A DNA stretch of 64,000 bases from contig JAECUM010092833.1 of assembly GCA_016617855.1 (NCBI GenBank), positions 1-64,000 on the forward strand, written 5' to 3'. Below the pieces are notes generated by a model. The model had not been told where the DNA came from. It did not search any database and saw nothing but the letters and a program-made list of their open reading frames with translations. Below are positions 1-10,853 of the stretch, piece by piece. The translations under genes were made by a program, and so were the position numbers. This DNA is from Megalonaias nervosa (taxonomy: Eukaryota > Mollusca > Bivalvia > Unionida > Unionidae). How positions within the stretch are numbered: the stretch's first letter is position 1; every line of letters begins with the position of its first letter.

Positions 1-766
1 TTATTCTCTGGCTCAGTCCTTCTTTTTGTCTGTTAACATTTCCTTTCCTGCATGAAAGTTTTCGTTCTACAGACTCTAGTTTCAACAGATTTTTTTTTGA
101 TAGTGTTATGTGTGTTTGATTAGTTTTATGTTCTTGACTTTTGTCACTGATTAAAGGTTATGGATAGAGTTTTGTCATACCTAACTTTTGATTTTGACTA
201 CCTGACTTTTGTCATAATTTAAGTAGTAAACAAGATGTTTTTACTAGAATTTGAATTCAAGGCTTAATGGAATTTTCCATGAAAACGATTAGTTTTCCAG
301 ACAATTTTATTGCAATGTAGGTCAAGTAAAATATGCTTAAATAGAGGTTTGGTAAACAATTATTCATTCCTGTTTTACATCAGTCTGTGGAATCATTTAC
401 AGTTGTGTTCAGATAGAATTTGAGAGAAATTGTTTATTTAAACTGTTCATTGCAATTATAAAGTGTTCATTGAGATTTTGGACTAAAACACTACTTTGGG
501 ATTATTGAGAAGTTATTAAAAATCATTCTGGATTGTGTCATTGTTGTACATCAGGACATTCAAGACTTTTGGAATTTATGGGAACATTCTTTACTTTTGG
601 ACTTGTGGTAGGACAAATATGATTATTTGGGATTTAATTCACAATACTGTTAGTCTCTTAAATTTTCACTTTGTAAATTAGAGAAATAAATTATTTGCTG
701 ATTTTACTAAACTTGTTGGTTTCGTTCTTTTCTTTTTACAAAGTTTAATACCTAGAGTCATACCAG
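1..766 (+). repeat. Partial solo LTR, family shared with five other copies in the window
   Basis: This stretch matches, in the same orientation, the LTR-like repeat at 41065-41826 and, inverted, the copies at 44286-45174, 49395-50230 and 57991-58795. The shared end region has an AATAAA signal inside 'AGAGAAATAAATTATTTG' followed by a conserved 'CTAGAGTCATA' terminus. The 5' end lies outside the window. A poly(A) signal close to the 3' end and TG...CA-like ends in other copies support an LTR, but no internal retroviral genes were seen next to it. Confidence 0.55.
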
Positions 767-779
767 TGGCTTGAACTGA

Positions 780-1352
780 GATAAGTAAGAAGCCTGTCAA
801 TTTGGGACCACAAGATCAAAGGTCAAGGTCACTGACTGATGGATAAAAGTGGTTTTCACATACTGACATTAGATCCACATCATGTACTTGGAAACATTGA
901 TATCTTGGGAAGAACAGTCCTGATATAGTGTGGGATCAAAAGATGTAACAACAAGGTTACTGTGACTGCAATGAACAATGGTTTCTGCATAACAACATTA
1001 TTTCTACATTGGACCTGTACCAAAGATTGTGGACAGCTAACACTTGTGATAAAAAATCTTTTGATTTGGCTGTCAAAAGGTTGGAGGTCGAAGACATTTT
1101 GACTGAAAGAAGAAGTCTCTTTCCTGCAGAGAATTTAAATTTTTGTTCACACGTCATCATGAAAGTTTCTGAATGGTATGCACTTTGTGTAAGAAAGAAG
1201 CCAATTGATTTTGCTGTTGAAAGATGAAAAATCAAGATCAATGTAACTGAAAGAAGAAAAATAGGTTTTACATATTAACTTTAGTTCTAAAGCACATACT
1301 TTGACCAAAGTTTGTGGAGGATTTGCACATAGGTATGAAAGAGGCCTATTAA
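780..1352. repeat. Diverged tandem units with a GGTCAAGGTCACTG-like core
   Basis: Cores resembling GGTCAAGGTCACTG recur about every 120-150 bp (near 820, 950, 1080 and 1230), each followed by a motif like 'TTTCTGCATAACAAC'. The pattern resumes at 3301-3540 after the inserted pogo-like element, so one older array was split. From memory, repeats of this kind are common in mollusc genomes; this was not verified. No real coding potential is visible. Confidence 0.5.
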
Positions 1353-1354
1353 TA

Positions 1355-3298
1355 CAGTGTGACCCCACTATAGCACACTCCGTTATAACACGAATTCAGA
1401 TATAACATGGTTGTGGTATGGCTCCCGAAATTTCATATGTATTTTTCTCGTACACAAAAAAAAATTCTTTCTTAAAAGTACGAAAAAAAAAAGTTTATTA
1501 TCATTATGGGGAAGAGATCGCGTATGAATAATACAGACGATTGTGGCGTGGCTCCTGAAATTTTATATGTATTTTTCTCGTACACGAAAAAATAATGTTT
1601 TCTTCTTAAAAGTTCGAAAAATAACATGTAAAAAGTTTATTCAGGGATCGCACAGGACTTCACCAATGCCGCACATTGCGATTTTTTTTTTTCCTTATTT
1701 GTAGCAAAATATGTCATCTGGCGATTTTTTATTGGCAACATTGTTGGCTGTTTAAACTTGTATATACAACCATTGGTTTTGGAGTGGAGAAATTCAGAGG
1801 CCCCATGAAAGGAAGCCGCAAAGTTGATATAAAATGCACTGAAATTTATCTATTGTTACATAAACAAATTATTTGTCCATTAATGTAATTAATATATTTA
1901 CATAGACTGATATTTGTATGTGGATGGTAAGTAAAATTCTTTTTCTTTTCACCCAGAATTAAATTCTTTAGAACATTCACATTTTCTGTAGTAATCCCTG
2001 TGATCAGACCAGAACACCTGCGTCTTTATTGTCGATTGATCCTTTCTTTAAATTTCTGACGCATGCGTGGAAGGCAGCATCACTCCACTACCTCAAATGT
2101 AACCCCCCCCCAAGATCTTACTTGTCTATTCAACAGGCAGGGAGGAACAGTAACTACAACTGACCATATGACGGCCAATTCATTTTTTTAAAAATGTACC
2201 AAGATAAAATAGTTTGCTGAAATTTCAAAGAAAACATTACCATTGAAGCACCAATTGTTATGAAAATGTACTAAGCTAATGAGAAAAAAAAATCAGTCTC
2301 AATCATGCAATACAATTTTTTGATGTTGCCGCCACAATAAGAAACGGGCATTTGTTTGGTTCTCCAAAGCTGTCCTTTACCGGTGACTTCAATAACGCAT
2401 GCACCCTCATCAAAGAAAGCCGACTACAATCTTCAATAGAAACCACAGGGGTTCGTTACAAATAAAAATAGGAGCCTAACCTGTAATAATATATTATTAC
2501 AGGTTAGGCTCCTATTTTTATTTGTAACGAACCCCTGTGATAGAAACAAAGAACCTTTTTTCAAAGGAAGTCAGTACCGAACTTAAATAAAAGCAATGGA
2601 ATCTGATGGATTGTTTCATTTCCCAAGTCCTAACCTGCTATATATGCTGCGACAGAGGTGTCAACAAAGTGAAAGTTTCCTTTTTACAGGAAAAAAGTTT
2701 ATGCTTACGAATGCTACGGATGGCAGCTTAAAACACAAACTTTTACCGTCTTGGGACATACTGAAAAGTAAATGTGCTTCATCATTTGTTACGTGATTGT
2801 GCTATTTTTTTTCCACTGAATTCAGACCTATATCATCTGTGACAAAATTATTGAATATTTTAAATCTGTGTGTGTGTGCATATTTTTGATGGAATTACTT
2901 GTATTGTGGATTCAATGTATGTGACGAGATTTGCAGGTGAGTACATGGTGTTGATACTTTATTCATGCTATACATTAGACATGTATATATAAACAGTATA
3001 CATGTATATATACCAATGTGTGGTTCTCTGAATAAAGTAAAATATTATATATGCCTTCTCTGTTTTCACTACGGGTGTATTTCTCATTTAATATGCATCA
3101 ATTTAAGATGATAACTGTGCCAATGAAGCACATATTTTTGTGCCCGCATTTATTACCTACCCCCCCCCCCGCAAATTTTTTGGGGTACATGCATCATTTT
3201 CTTCAGCTAACTGACCTGGTTGCTTATAATACGGTTCGGTCTATAACACGGTCAGGTTCTATGGCTCCCAACTACCGTGTTATAGCGGGGTCACACTG
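1355..3298. mobile_element. Pogo/Tigger-like TIR element, apparently non-autonomous
   Basis: The left end reads CAGTGTGACCCCACTATAGC and the right end is its inverted counterpart (GCGGGGTCACACTG). TA dinucleotides flank both sides (1353-1354 and 3299-3300), the duplication expected of Tc1/mariner/pogo transposases. No transposase frame is visible inside. The interior has a direct repeat of about 100 bp (near 1410-1500 and 1540-1640, both containing 'ATGTATTTTTCTCGTACAC'). A second, younger element is nested at 2444-2539. Confidence 0.75.
2444..2539. mobile_element. Perfect 96-bp palindromic MITE with 8-bp target duplication
   Basis: Two 48-bp arms are perfect reverse complements with no loop, centred between 2491 and 2492. 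The ends read CACAGGGGTTCG. The identical 8-bp sequence ATAGAAAC directly flanks both sides (2436-2443 and 2540-2547). An 8-bp duplication and a CAGGGG-type terminus fit the hAT superfamily. It sits inside the pogo-like element and must be younger. Confidence 0.85.
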
Positions 3299-3300
3299 TA

Positions 3301-3540
3301 TTGGCATCAAAAGGACAATAAACAAGATCATTGTGTAAGAAGAAAAGGTTTCTACACAATAATGCATGTTTTCGACCCTGTACCTTCATAAAAGTGTATT
3401 TCTTGCATATAGTGTAATATATAGTGTAATATATAGTGTAATACAACAATCTTTAGATTCTGGGGTCTAGAGATAAGAGGTCATGGCCATTGTATGTCTA
3501 ATTAGAATATAATGATTTCTGCACAGTTCAAGACTGGAGC
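3301..3540. repeat. Continuation of the diverged tandem repeat array
   Basis: Units with 'ACAAGATCATTGTG' and 'GAGGTCATGGCCATTG' cores continue the array seen at 780-1352, on the far side of the pogo-like insertion. The short triplicated 'ATATAGTGTA' stretch at 3414-3440 lies within it. From 3541 to 3920 I recognise nothing. Confidence 0.4.
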
Positions 3541-3920
3541 AAATGTAAAATATGCCATTCTTGATTTTTAATTGATTTTTAATTGGACTATGTTCAGAAT
3601 TTATTTGCAATAAAAATCAATTAAATAGCAGCAGTTAATTATATGTTGCTATTGTGCAGCTTTATACTTTTTCATGCCCAAAAACTACAATCCATTCCAT
3701 GTGAAGATATCCTTCTGCATAGTGGAGAATGGTCAGTATGGCGCAATCCACTTATGCATCTGGCTTGGGGCTTGTGTAGAACTGTGATTTTGTTCAAGAA
3801 TGCGATGCTGTATCTACATTATGCAGGATCACCAATGAAAATCTGCTCATAGCCAGCATGTCTGTATTAGTGGTCTTCCTTTGACAGTTTTTTCAAAAGA
3901 CAAATTATCTTGGTGTTTAC

Positions 3921-4220
3921 CAGTCTGGTGGCCCAAGTGGTTAGAGCATCTGTCATGGCTGCAGGAGGTTGTGGATTCAAACCGCAGCTGAGTTGTATCT
4001 AAGACATAAAAATGGTACTTGCAGCTGCCTTGCTTGGCGCTCAGTATTAAGATGTTAGTATCAGGACCTGTTGGCCTGGTGTCAGGATAATGTGACTGGG
4101 CAGGACATGATGCTACATGTCTGCAGCATGATGCCCCAGTGCTAGACATCACTATAAACTGCTACACTGCAGACATCATAGTGACATGACTATAATTATT
4201 AAAAGTGATGTTAAAAATCG
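3921..4220 (+). mobile_element. tRNA-derived SINE, copy 1 (older)
   Basis: The head resembles a tRNA gene: an A-box-like 'GTGGCCCAAGTGGTTAGAGC' and a B-box-like 'GTGGATTCAAACCGC'. The body matches, along its whole length, the inverted copy at 42941-43262, including 'TTGGCGCTCAG', 'GGCCTGGTGTCAGGATAATG' and 'GCATGATGCCCCAGTGCTAG'. No clear target duplication remains, so it looks older than copy 2. From 4221 to about 4800 I see nothing recognisable. Confidence 0.75.
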
Positions 4221-4799
4221 AAATCTGATTACCTTGTGTATCCCACCTTCAGAGATTTGGCTACAACACCCTAAAATATATGACTAAGGTATAATAAGTA
4301 TAATAAATAACAGCAACAGACTGCCTAGCAGTAAAAGGGGAAATAGGACTAGCATATTTCTATCTCTCTATTAAAATTAAAATTGATACAGTAAAAATTC
4401 TTTTGTTATTGTTGTTTCCTTCATCACTTTATATATTTACAATGCTTGCACTGCTACTCTCAACTGATATTAAAATGGTTACAAAAGTAAACGACTTTAC
4501 TAAACAAAAGGAGAAGGACAGGTAAAATGTGTAATCATTTGTGTATCTCATGTATACACAAAGGAGTACATAGTACATGCTACTTGCAGCCAGCTGAATG
4601 TAGCATGTTGCCTCCTTCCAGTTGGAGATGTCAAGCACTGCACCTGCATGTTGCTCCCTCCTATTACTGCAGTGTGTTGTCCTTCCCATATAGGAGGTGG
4701 TACACTGGAGGAGGTGTTACACTGCTCCCAGCATAGTATGGGTAACTTGTTGAACCCTCGGATAGGAAGGATCACCCGGTCCACACAGATGAGTTGATG

Positions 4800-7700
4800 A
4801 TACAGCTCATGTCCTGCCACTAACCTCACTAGGTCACATCAAATCTGTAGGCTACAGGTGTCACATCATCCATCACCACTTTGAATTATGGGTCATGGCA
4901 GTTTTCCGACTGATGCTCAAGCAGTCTCTGGTTGAGAGTAAGCTAGTCAGCAATGTCCTCTTTATCCTTCCTGATTCCAATGAGTTCAAGGATGAATCAG
5001 TGCCATTGATGACTCCTACAAGGCCCATGTCTTTATCTCAGTAGAATGATGAGGATGAGTGGAGCCTAGGCATGCCTTCCCATCAGAACAACAGAAGCCA
5101 TGGAACAGAAAACCAGGTTACTTGTTACCATTGCTTTGCATGCTGACATCTTCTCAGCTACATCATTTTGTATGTGGAGAGAGGAATCCAGCCGCCTTAC
5201 TGGAAGCTGTGGCCAAGACATCTAGATATGCGCTTCCTTTGCAGTAGCATTATTGGTGGAATTTCTGCATATCTGCCTTTATGTAACAATGTTCTCATCA
5301 AATATCTTATTTAACTATAGTAAAGAGTTTCTGAAGGCTGCTCCATTTGAAGCTGAGACCCTCTTCAGAGGATTGATCCTTACAGTGGCTTCTCAAGACT
5401 TGCTGAATCATCAACATTGATCCTTCCTAACCACTCATGGACTATCACAGTCAATCAAGCAGCATGGGAATGCAAATGACCCTCAGGGCCATCCACCAAG
5501 TTTTTCAAACAGATGCAGCCCCAGTCTATTACACAACCTCAAACTACAGGTTGGGTTCATGGCAAACAGGAAATAGATATTTCAGACCCTCAAGAGGAAG
5601 TTTTCTAACCCACCTTCCCTACTGAAGGAAGGTGGGGGGGAGGCAAAACCATAGGGACCCAATCTCTCTCCTGCCATGCATTCAGTTTCGTGAACAACCC
5701 CTTCTATCAAAGACACTTATGTTCTTTCACTAATACCATGTGTGGTGAAATTTTTGTGAGAGGAAATGTACCCCCATTTGCAGAAAGGAGTATTCAGGAG
5801 AACACTTGAATGGTCAATCTCTTGCATTCTATTCCGAATCTTCCTGGTTACCAAGAAAAGTAGGGAGTTTTAACATTATAATCGATCATTCCCATTTTAA
5901 ATTTTAATCAATCATTCCCCATTAAATCATTTTCTTTTAGAGGAATCTTTCAGGATGGAGACCACTTTTTCAATACAAAATGCAACCTGTCCATCATATT
6001 TGGTGGTCTTCATCAACCTTCAGGATGCCTATTTGTACATTTAGATATTTACTCCACACCATAAATACCTCTGGTTTCACTTAGACAAGGAAGTTTTTCG
6101 TTTCCAATTTCTGCCATTTGGAATCTCTTTTGCACCCAGAATCTTCACCTGTTTTCTAGGAGTAGTAGCGGCATACCTCTGATTACTGGAAACACAGATT
6201 CTCCAGTATTTCGAAGACTGGCTGATCAACAATATTCAGTTCCGTACCTTCATCAAGATCCAAGTCACTGTTGAACCACAATAACTTGATTGGGTCTTCT
6301 ACCTAACCTTGAGAAGTCAGAAATTGTTCCATCACAGGACTTCATTTACATGGGGATCAACTTCTGGACAAACTTAGTCCGGGTTCCACTGGATCAGATC
6401 AAATTCTTAATAGCAAAAACATCCTTATCTACTTTTGCCTTTATGTATCCCTATTGGGAACCTTGAACACTGCAGGACATGGTTCCCCTATGATGTCTAC
6501 ACATGACCCTAACCCACACAAAGATTTTCTATCAATGCTGATCACTCTAGGACCAGTTTCTTGGGAAGTAAATTATTTGTTGAATTCATTGGTTTTACTT
6601 CTTTTCTGTTACATAGTTTAAGACCACTGAATTGTAACAGCCTCTTCACCACTTCATAACTGAGTCCATTTTCACACTGTGAGGAATACCCATGGTAAAC
6701 CTGTTTGCAACAAGGCTCAACAACAGATTTACTTTTTATGTTTCTTCAGTTCCAGGTCAGGCAGCGTGGGCAGCAGATGCATTTACTCTTCAATGTGACA
6801 GACTATTTGCATATGCCTTCCCAATGTTATGTCAGTTACTGCAAGTTCTAAAAAAAAAATCAGAACTTTCCATTGCCCATATCATACTCATTGCCCCACT
6901 GTGCTCCCAGCAGTTGTGGTTTATTGACCTTCTAGACCTGCTGATCGAACACCCCGGGTCTCTACCTCACAAGAGGAATCTTCTGTTGCGACACTGGGAT
7001 CCCTTCTCCTCAACTTTCAGGTTTTGCACTTTCACTCTTGGCTCTTCTTAAGTGATAATTTTGTCTGCCCAAACATTGTTCAGACCAGGAGAGCATCTAC
7101 ATGCAAGGTTTATGATGCCATGTGTAATGGTGCAGTAGGAAACACTTTGATCTTAATGGTCCGACTGTAACTTCTGTTGCTGATTTCCTTCCTTTATTCC
7201 TGTTAGATAAGAAAAGATCTTCAGTATTGACTATCTAGGGTTATGGAGCTGCCATACTTAAATTCTCTCATGGCAATCTGTTCAGATTGGTGATCTTATT
7301 AAGTATTTTGAACTGCAGAGACCTATTTCATACTTCTTATGCCCAGATGGAATCTTTCTTGTTTTATGGTCTTTGATCAATCACCTCTTAAAATCTTTGA
7401 GGCCTCCTTTGATGACCTCACACTCGAGACTGTATTCTTACTTACTCTTGTGTCTGCAAGAAAACATAGCAATATTCATGCCTTGTCCACTAACACAGGC
7501 TGTGTCCATTTTGTTGGAAATTTCAGTTCTGTTTCACACTTGTGACATAGATGATTTTTTAGCTAAAAATGAGTCACCTTCGGTAGCTCCATAGAGATCA
7601 CCACTCTCAGTCGAGTCTGTGCTTGGGATGATCAGGATAGACTCTTGTGCCCAGTGAGGGTCTAACTTTCTGTGTCAGAACCTCTAATGGAAAAATGACA
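4800..7700 (+). mobile_element. Decayed DIRS-like (tyrosine recombinase) retrotransposon, copy 1
   Basis: In broken frames on the plus strand the region carries the DIRS order of domains. A gag-like stretch lies at about 4.85-5.6 kb. A reverse transcriptase segment at about 5945-6250 includes residues like 'FRFQFLPFGISFAP' followed by 'YFEDWLI'. An RNase H-like segment is near 6460 ('GTLNTAGHGS'). A recombinase-like stretch at 7320-7560 reads 'LTLETVFLLTLVSARKHSNI' in one frame. Stops and frameshifts are frequent. A short LTR-family fragment ('AAATTATTTGTTGAATT') is embedded near 6570-6650. The same protein patterns recur at 34.86-38.95 kb and 56.2-57.0 kb. No split direct repeats were delimited, so the ends are approximate. 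Confidence 0.6.
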
Positions 7701-7916
7701 CGTTGAAAACTCTTTAATGCTGAGGTACAGCACCAAAAAATTTAACTTGGGACCCAGCTGTTATTCAGACTGACAAGTCCAGCAGAATCAGTCTTGATCA
7801 CAGTATAACAGGTTTGATGAGTCATGCATATATAAACATAGTTGGAGATGAGCAATGAAAAAGTGAATTATAACATGGAATGTATTTATCAGGTCTCATA
7901 CATAATAATACATGTA

Positions 7917-9374
7917 CCCGTATTTACTGTATGTTTTTGGACATTGTTTGTTTTTGGACACCATTTTTTGGGGGCAAATATAATATTTAAATGCCTTGTA
8001 ATTTTTCAGACGTTGCTCCACTATAATTTTGTCTACAATTTATGTTTTCGGACACAATCTAAGAAGATCTGCTGCTTCGTTTTAAAGTAAAATTCACAGT
8101 GTGTTTGCCGTTAATTTAACTGATACAAAGTTTGCTTCATTTGGTCGCCAATTATTTAATGTGATCACGAACTTCCATGGATTGGTTGTAAGTGTAGACA
8201 TCGTTATACACGAAACCATTTCATGCAGGTGTGACAGTTATGGCTTTGATTAGAAACCATGATCCCTGCTTCATATCATTAAACAATACATCAGAGAGTC
8301 AGTATGGATTAGTAAATTCATTGGCATCATGCAACAAAACAAACCCCTTATCCCCGAAGCATTATGTACCATGGGTTTAAATGTAGTTATTGTTCTACAG
8401 GTAATAAACCTCTTTGTAGACGATAAATATTGATTGTGGGTTCAACATGTTCGGTACATTGTGTGCTCTTTTAACGAAATCCAGATAGCTGCCCTTTATT
8501 TCCAAACACACCTGTCAAAGAAATCCCACAAATTATCATAGGAACAATTATCACCTAGACACCCTGAAATCTCCAACATGCATCAAAACAATCTTTGAGC
8601 AGTCGATTGTTTCGAGTCGGCAGGCTCTAATCATTTTGAAGTTACCCTCAGCTAGGTGGGAAACAAAGAGAAGAGAGAACCACAACAAATAGATCACCTT
8701 TATTTAAAAAAAATACCAACATATTAATGACTAGTATATTGCAACTTGCTTGTTATTTTTACCCTTCCTAGACGTGCGTACAACACTCACCCCATATGGA
8801 GTCTCTCATCCTTGGCGCTCTAAGATTAGCCCTCATACATGTACCAGTATTTCTACTCTCGATACTAAAATGTTTCTGTCATAAATATCTTCAGAATTAT
8901 AATTTCAAATTTCTTTTAATTTAGTTTATATTAATATCTTAATTACATAGACATAAAGCTTGCATGCGTTTGTAAGGTAGATTTTATTGATCACTGATTA
9001 GGCTAGTAAAGGGTTAAACTGGATTGCATGATTACTAATATGGTGGTTATTTTGGTAAATACGCACACAATTGTGGCTCTAATACATGTATGGCTGTGTT
9101 TTCTGCTGGATGGACATGTATCAAATAGACAAAATAGGCAAGTAATGCCTGTTTTTCATTTATTATCCTTTCCGTGGTGTTAGACAAAATGCTTGTTTTA
9201 CTTCACGGCAGCAAGTCGTCATGTGAGCTAATGGTAACTTCGTTACGGACGGGGGGGACACAAATTTGTCTTCTCCTGTTTATTTTCGGACACCTAATTA
9301 AAGAATTTAATATGTATTCAGACAACAAAAAAAGTATTTATTTTTTGCCGTCCAAAAACATGCAGTAATTACGG
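7917..9374. mobile_element. TIR DNA transposon, non-coding, TA-flanked
   Basis: The left end 'CCCGTATTTACTGTATG' and the inverted right end 'CATGCAGTAATTACGG' are near-matching terminal repeats, extending inward to 'TTTTTGGAC'. TA flanks both sides (7915-7916 and 9375-9376), suggesting a Tc1/mariner-like superfamily. The interior contains repeated 'TTTTCGGACAC'-like words but no credible transposase. The viral element begins 17 bp beyond its right end. Confidence 0.65.
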
Positions 9375-9385
9375 TATATACTGTT

Positions 9386-9391
9386 TTGAAG
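9386..9391. repeat. 6-bp target-site duplication, left (TTGAAG)
   Basis: TTGAAG directly precedes the left terminal inverted repeat and is repeated directly after the right one at 25143-25148. A 5-6 bp duplication is what Polinton/Maverick-type integrases make. It shows that the 15.75-kb unit entered as one piece. Confidence 0.85.
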
Positions 9392-9630
9392 AGCAGCAGG
9401 GAGGGTGAACAGACCATTTTGGTGGAGACCTTATTTATGAAAAATAAACCTTCCTATGAAAATGAAATCTCAAGGTCAATGATGTTAAACCAAAACCTGT
9501 CAGGCCATGAGATTCCTCTAATTGGGTTAGCTCATTTTGTTAAATCATCACTGACGCGCGTTTTTAATTTCAGGCATGTTTCGTTTACGCGCTGGTCACT
9601 CAACGCTGGTCGTTCACCCTCCCTGCTGCT
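9392..9630 (+). repeat. Left terminal inverted repeat of the viral element
   Basis: This matches the inverted sequence at 24915-25142 over about 230 bp with small differences; for example, 'ATCATCACTGACGCGCG' here has no full counterpart on the right. It begins AGCAGCAGGGAGGGTGAAC and ends with the reverse complement GTTCACCCTCCCTGCTGCT. Each terminal repeat is therefore itself bounded by a short inverted repeat. Identity continues a few bases further inward ('ATAATTAA'), reaching the ATPase stop codon. Confidence 0.92.
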
Positions 9631-9634
9631 ATAA

Positions 9635-10309
9635 TTAACCAAAGATTTTATCCAGACCTATACGATATCTAGATCTTGGGTCAAGTAAATTTATCGTTAT
9701 AAATCCGAACGGAACAGCTTGTGCTTTTGAAAAGAAGTTTTTAAACTTAATCATGTCCATGTCCCCTGAACACCAAGTGTAATAAATATTTTGCAAAGTA
9801 TAATTATCTACTCCATTATACACAATTAAGATATTGGAATTATCTCTGATCACTCTTGGAATTTGTGTGTATTTTTGAGTTAAATAAATCACGTTTGTAT
9901 TTTTGTGACGGCCTCGCGAAAATATCTGAGCTGGATTTGATTGTTTATCCAGCATTACATCATCGTATACTACGACATTATTGATACATCCATCAAGATC
10001 ATCTATGGATGGAGCTTCATCGATATCGGTAATAAAATCAATAACATCATTATCTTTATCAGGACACGTCAGCGACTTTGCATTTTCATTAAAATCTTTA
10101 AGTACTTCGTAACATTGTTGATCATCTACAGATGGTGCTACTAAATATAATTTACCCCACTTGAGCCATCGCATTATCAGATTAAGTAGTAATTGTGTTT
10201 TACCAGACCCATATGGGCCAAGTATAATTGCTCTGATGGAATTTGGTAGCGCTGGATGATGTTTGACTGGCTCTTGTTTTTGTGTCACTGAGAAGTCAAT
10301 TATATCCAT
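9635..10309 (-). CDS. A32-like DNA-packaging ATPase (FtsK/HerA-type), intact
   Basis: This 224-residue frame is open from ATG to TAA. It encodes the motor that would pump the genome into the capsid. Visible motifs, in order, are a Walker A loop 'GPYGSGKT' near residue 31, a Walker B strand 'NNVVVYDD' near residue 110, and downstream 'GRHKNTNVIYLTQ' and 'PRVIRDNSN' stretches typical of the viral A32 family. The length matches Polinton and adintovirus ATPases. I chose the ATG at 10309 because it sits just before the conserved start and only 11 bp from the divergent neighbour; an upstream in-frame extension would overlap that gene. The stop codon lies at the inner edge of the left terminal repeat. 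It is among the few genes here without a visible lesion. Confidence 0.9.
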   Translation of the reverse strand: MDIIDFSVTQKQEPVKHHPALPNSIRAIILGPYGSGKTQLLLNLIMRWLKWGKLYLVAPSVDDQQCYEVLKDFNENAKSLTCPDKDNDVIDFITDIDEAPSIDDLDGCINNVVVYDDVMLDKQSNPAQIFSRGRHKNTNVIYLTQKYTQIPRVIRDNSNILIVYNGVDNYTLQNIYYTWCSGDMDMIKFKNFFSKAQAVPFGFITINLLDPRSRYRIGLDKIFG

Positions 10310-10320
10310 ATAATAATAAT
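10310..10320. promoter_or_regulatory. 11-bp divergent intergenic gap between ATPase and PLA2 genes
   Basis: Only 11 AT-rich bases separate the two divergent ATGs. The stretch CCATATAATAATAATATGG spanning both starts is nearly self-complementary. Any promoter must overlap the coding sequences, or leaders must be extremely short. This is an inference from spacing; no defined promoter motif was identified. Confidence 0.35.
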
Positions 10321-10836
10321 ATGGATTTATATTGTGTTCGATGTAGAGCACCCACCCCCACCATCGGTGGGACCAGTGGATTAATGACAATAATAACAAA
10401 AAATAACAGGTGCGCACTTACAGGCAAGTGTGTGAAATGTGGTACAAAAAAATACAAATTTATTTCATCGACAAAGACAGGTGGAGATATCGCTGCTTCG
10501 TTAGGTAAATTACCAGGAGCTCCATGGGCAAAGTATCCTGGTGGGAAACATCTTCCTGGATATAATTATTGTGGTCCAGGAACCCGACTTGATATTCGAC
10601 TTGATGAACAAGATCAACCAAGACCTGGAGAGTATCCAATAAACGCAATTGATCAAGCGTATCATGTTCATGATGTCGTGTATAAAAGCAAGGATTTGCA
10701 ACAACGACATATTGCAGATGTAAAGCTGATTCACGCATAAAATTCCATAAAAAATAAATCTCTCAGAGAAAAACTTGCTAGCTTCCTAGTAAAATCTGCT
10801 ATGAAAGGTAAACTAGTGCGAGGGGCTGGTAATTAA
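10321..10836 (+). pseudogene. Zinc-ribbon plus parvovirus-type phospholipase A2 protein, with one in-frame stop
   Basis: The frame runs 171 codons from ATG 10321 to TAA 10834-10836, interrupted by TAA at 10738-10740. The N-terminus has two CxxC pairs ('CVRC' and 'CVKCG'), likely a zinc ribbon. Residues about 85-125 carry the calcium-loop motif 'YCGPG' and the catalytic helix 'DQAYHVHDVVY', which matches the D-x-A-x3-HD-x2-Y spacing of secreted and parvoviral phospholipase A2. In parvoviruses this enzyme lets particles leave endosomes; here the same role is inferred. The core lies upstream of the stop, so the truncated 139-residue product could still contain it. The basic tail after the stop is lost. 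Confidence 0.8.
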
Positions 10837-10853
10837 ATTATATAACTGTTATA

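Noticed and set aside
957..1368. Overlapping short ORFs on both strands
   Set aside because: They lie in diverged tandem repeats, have no motif and contradict each other in strand.
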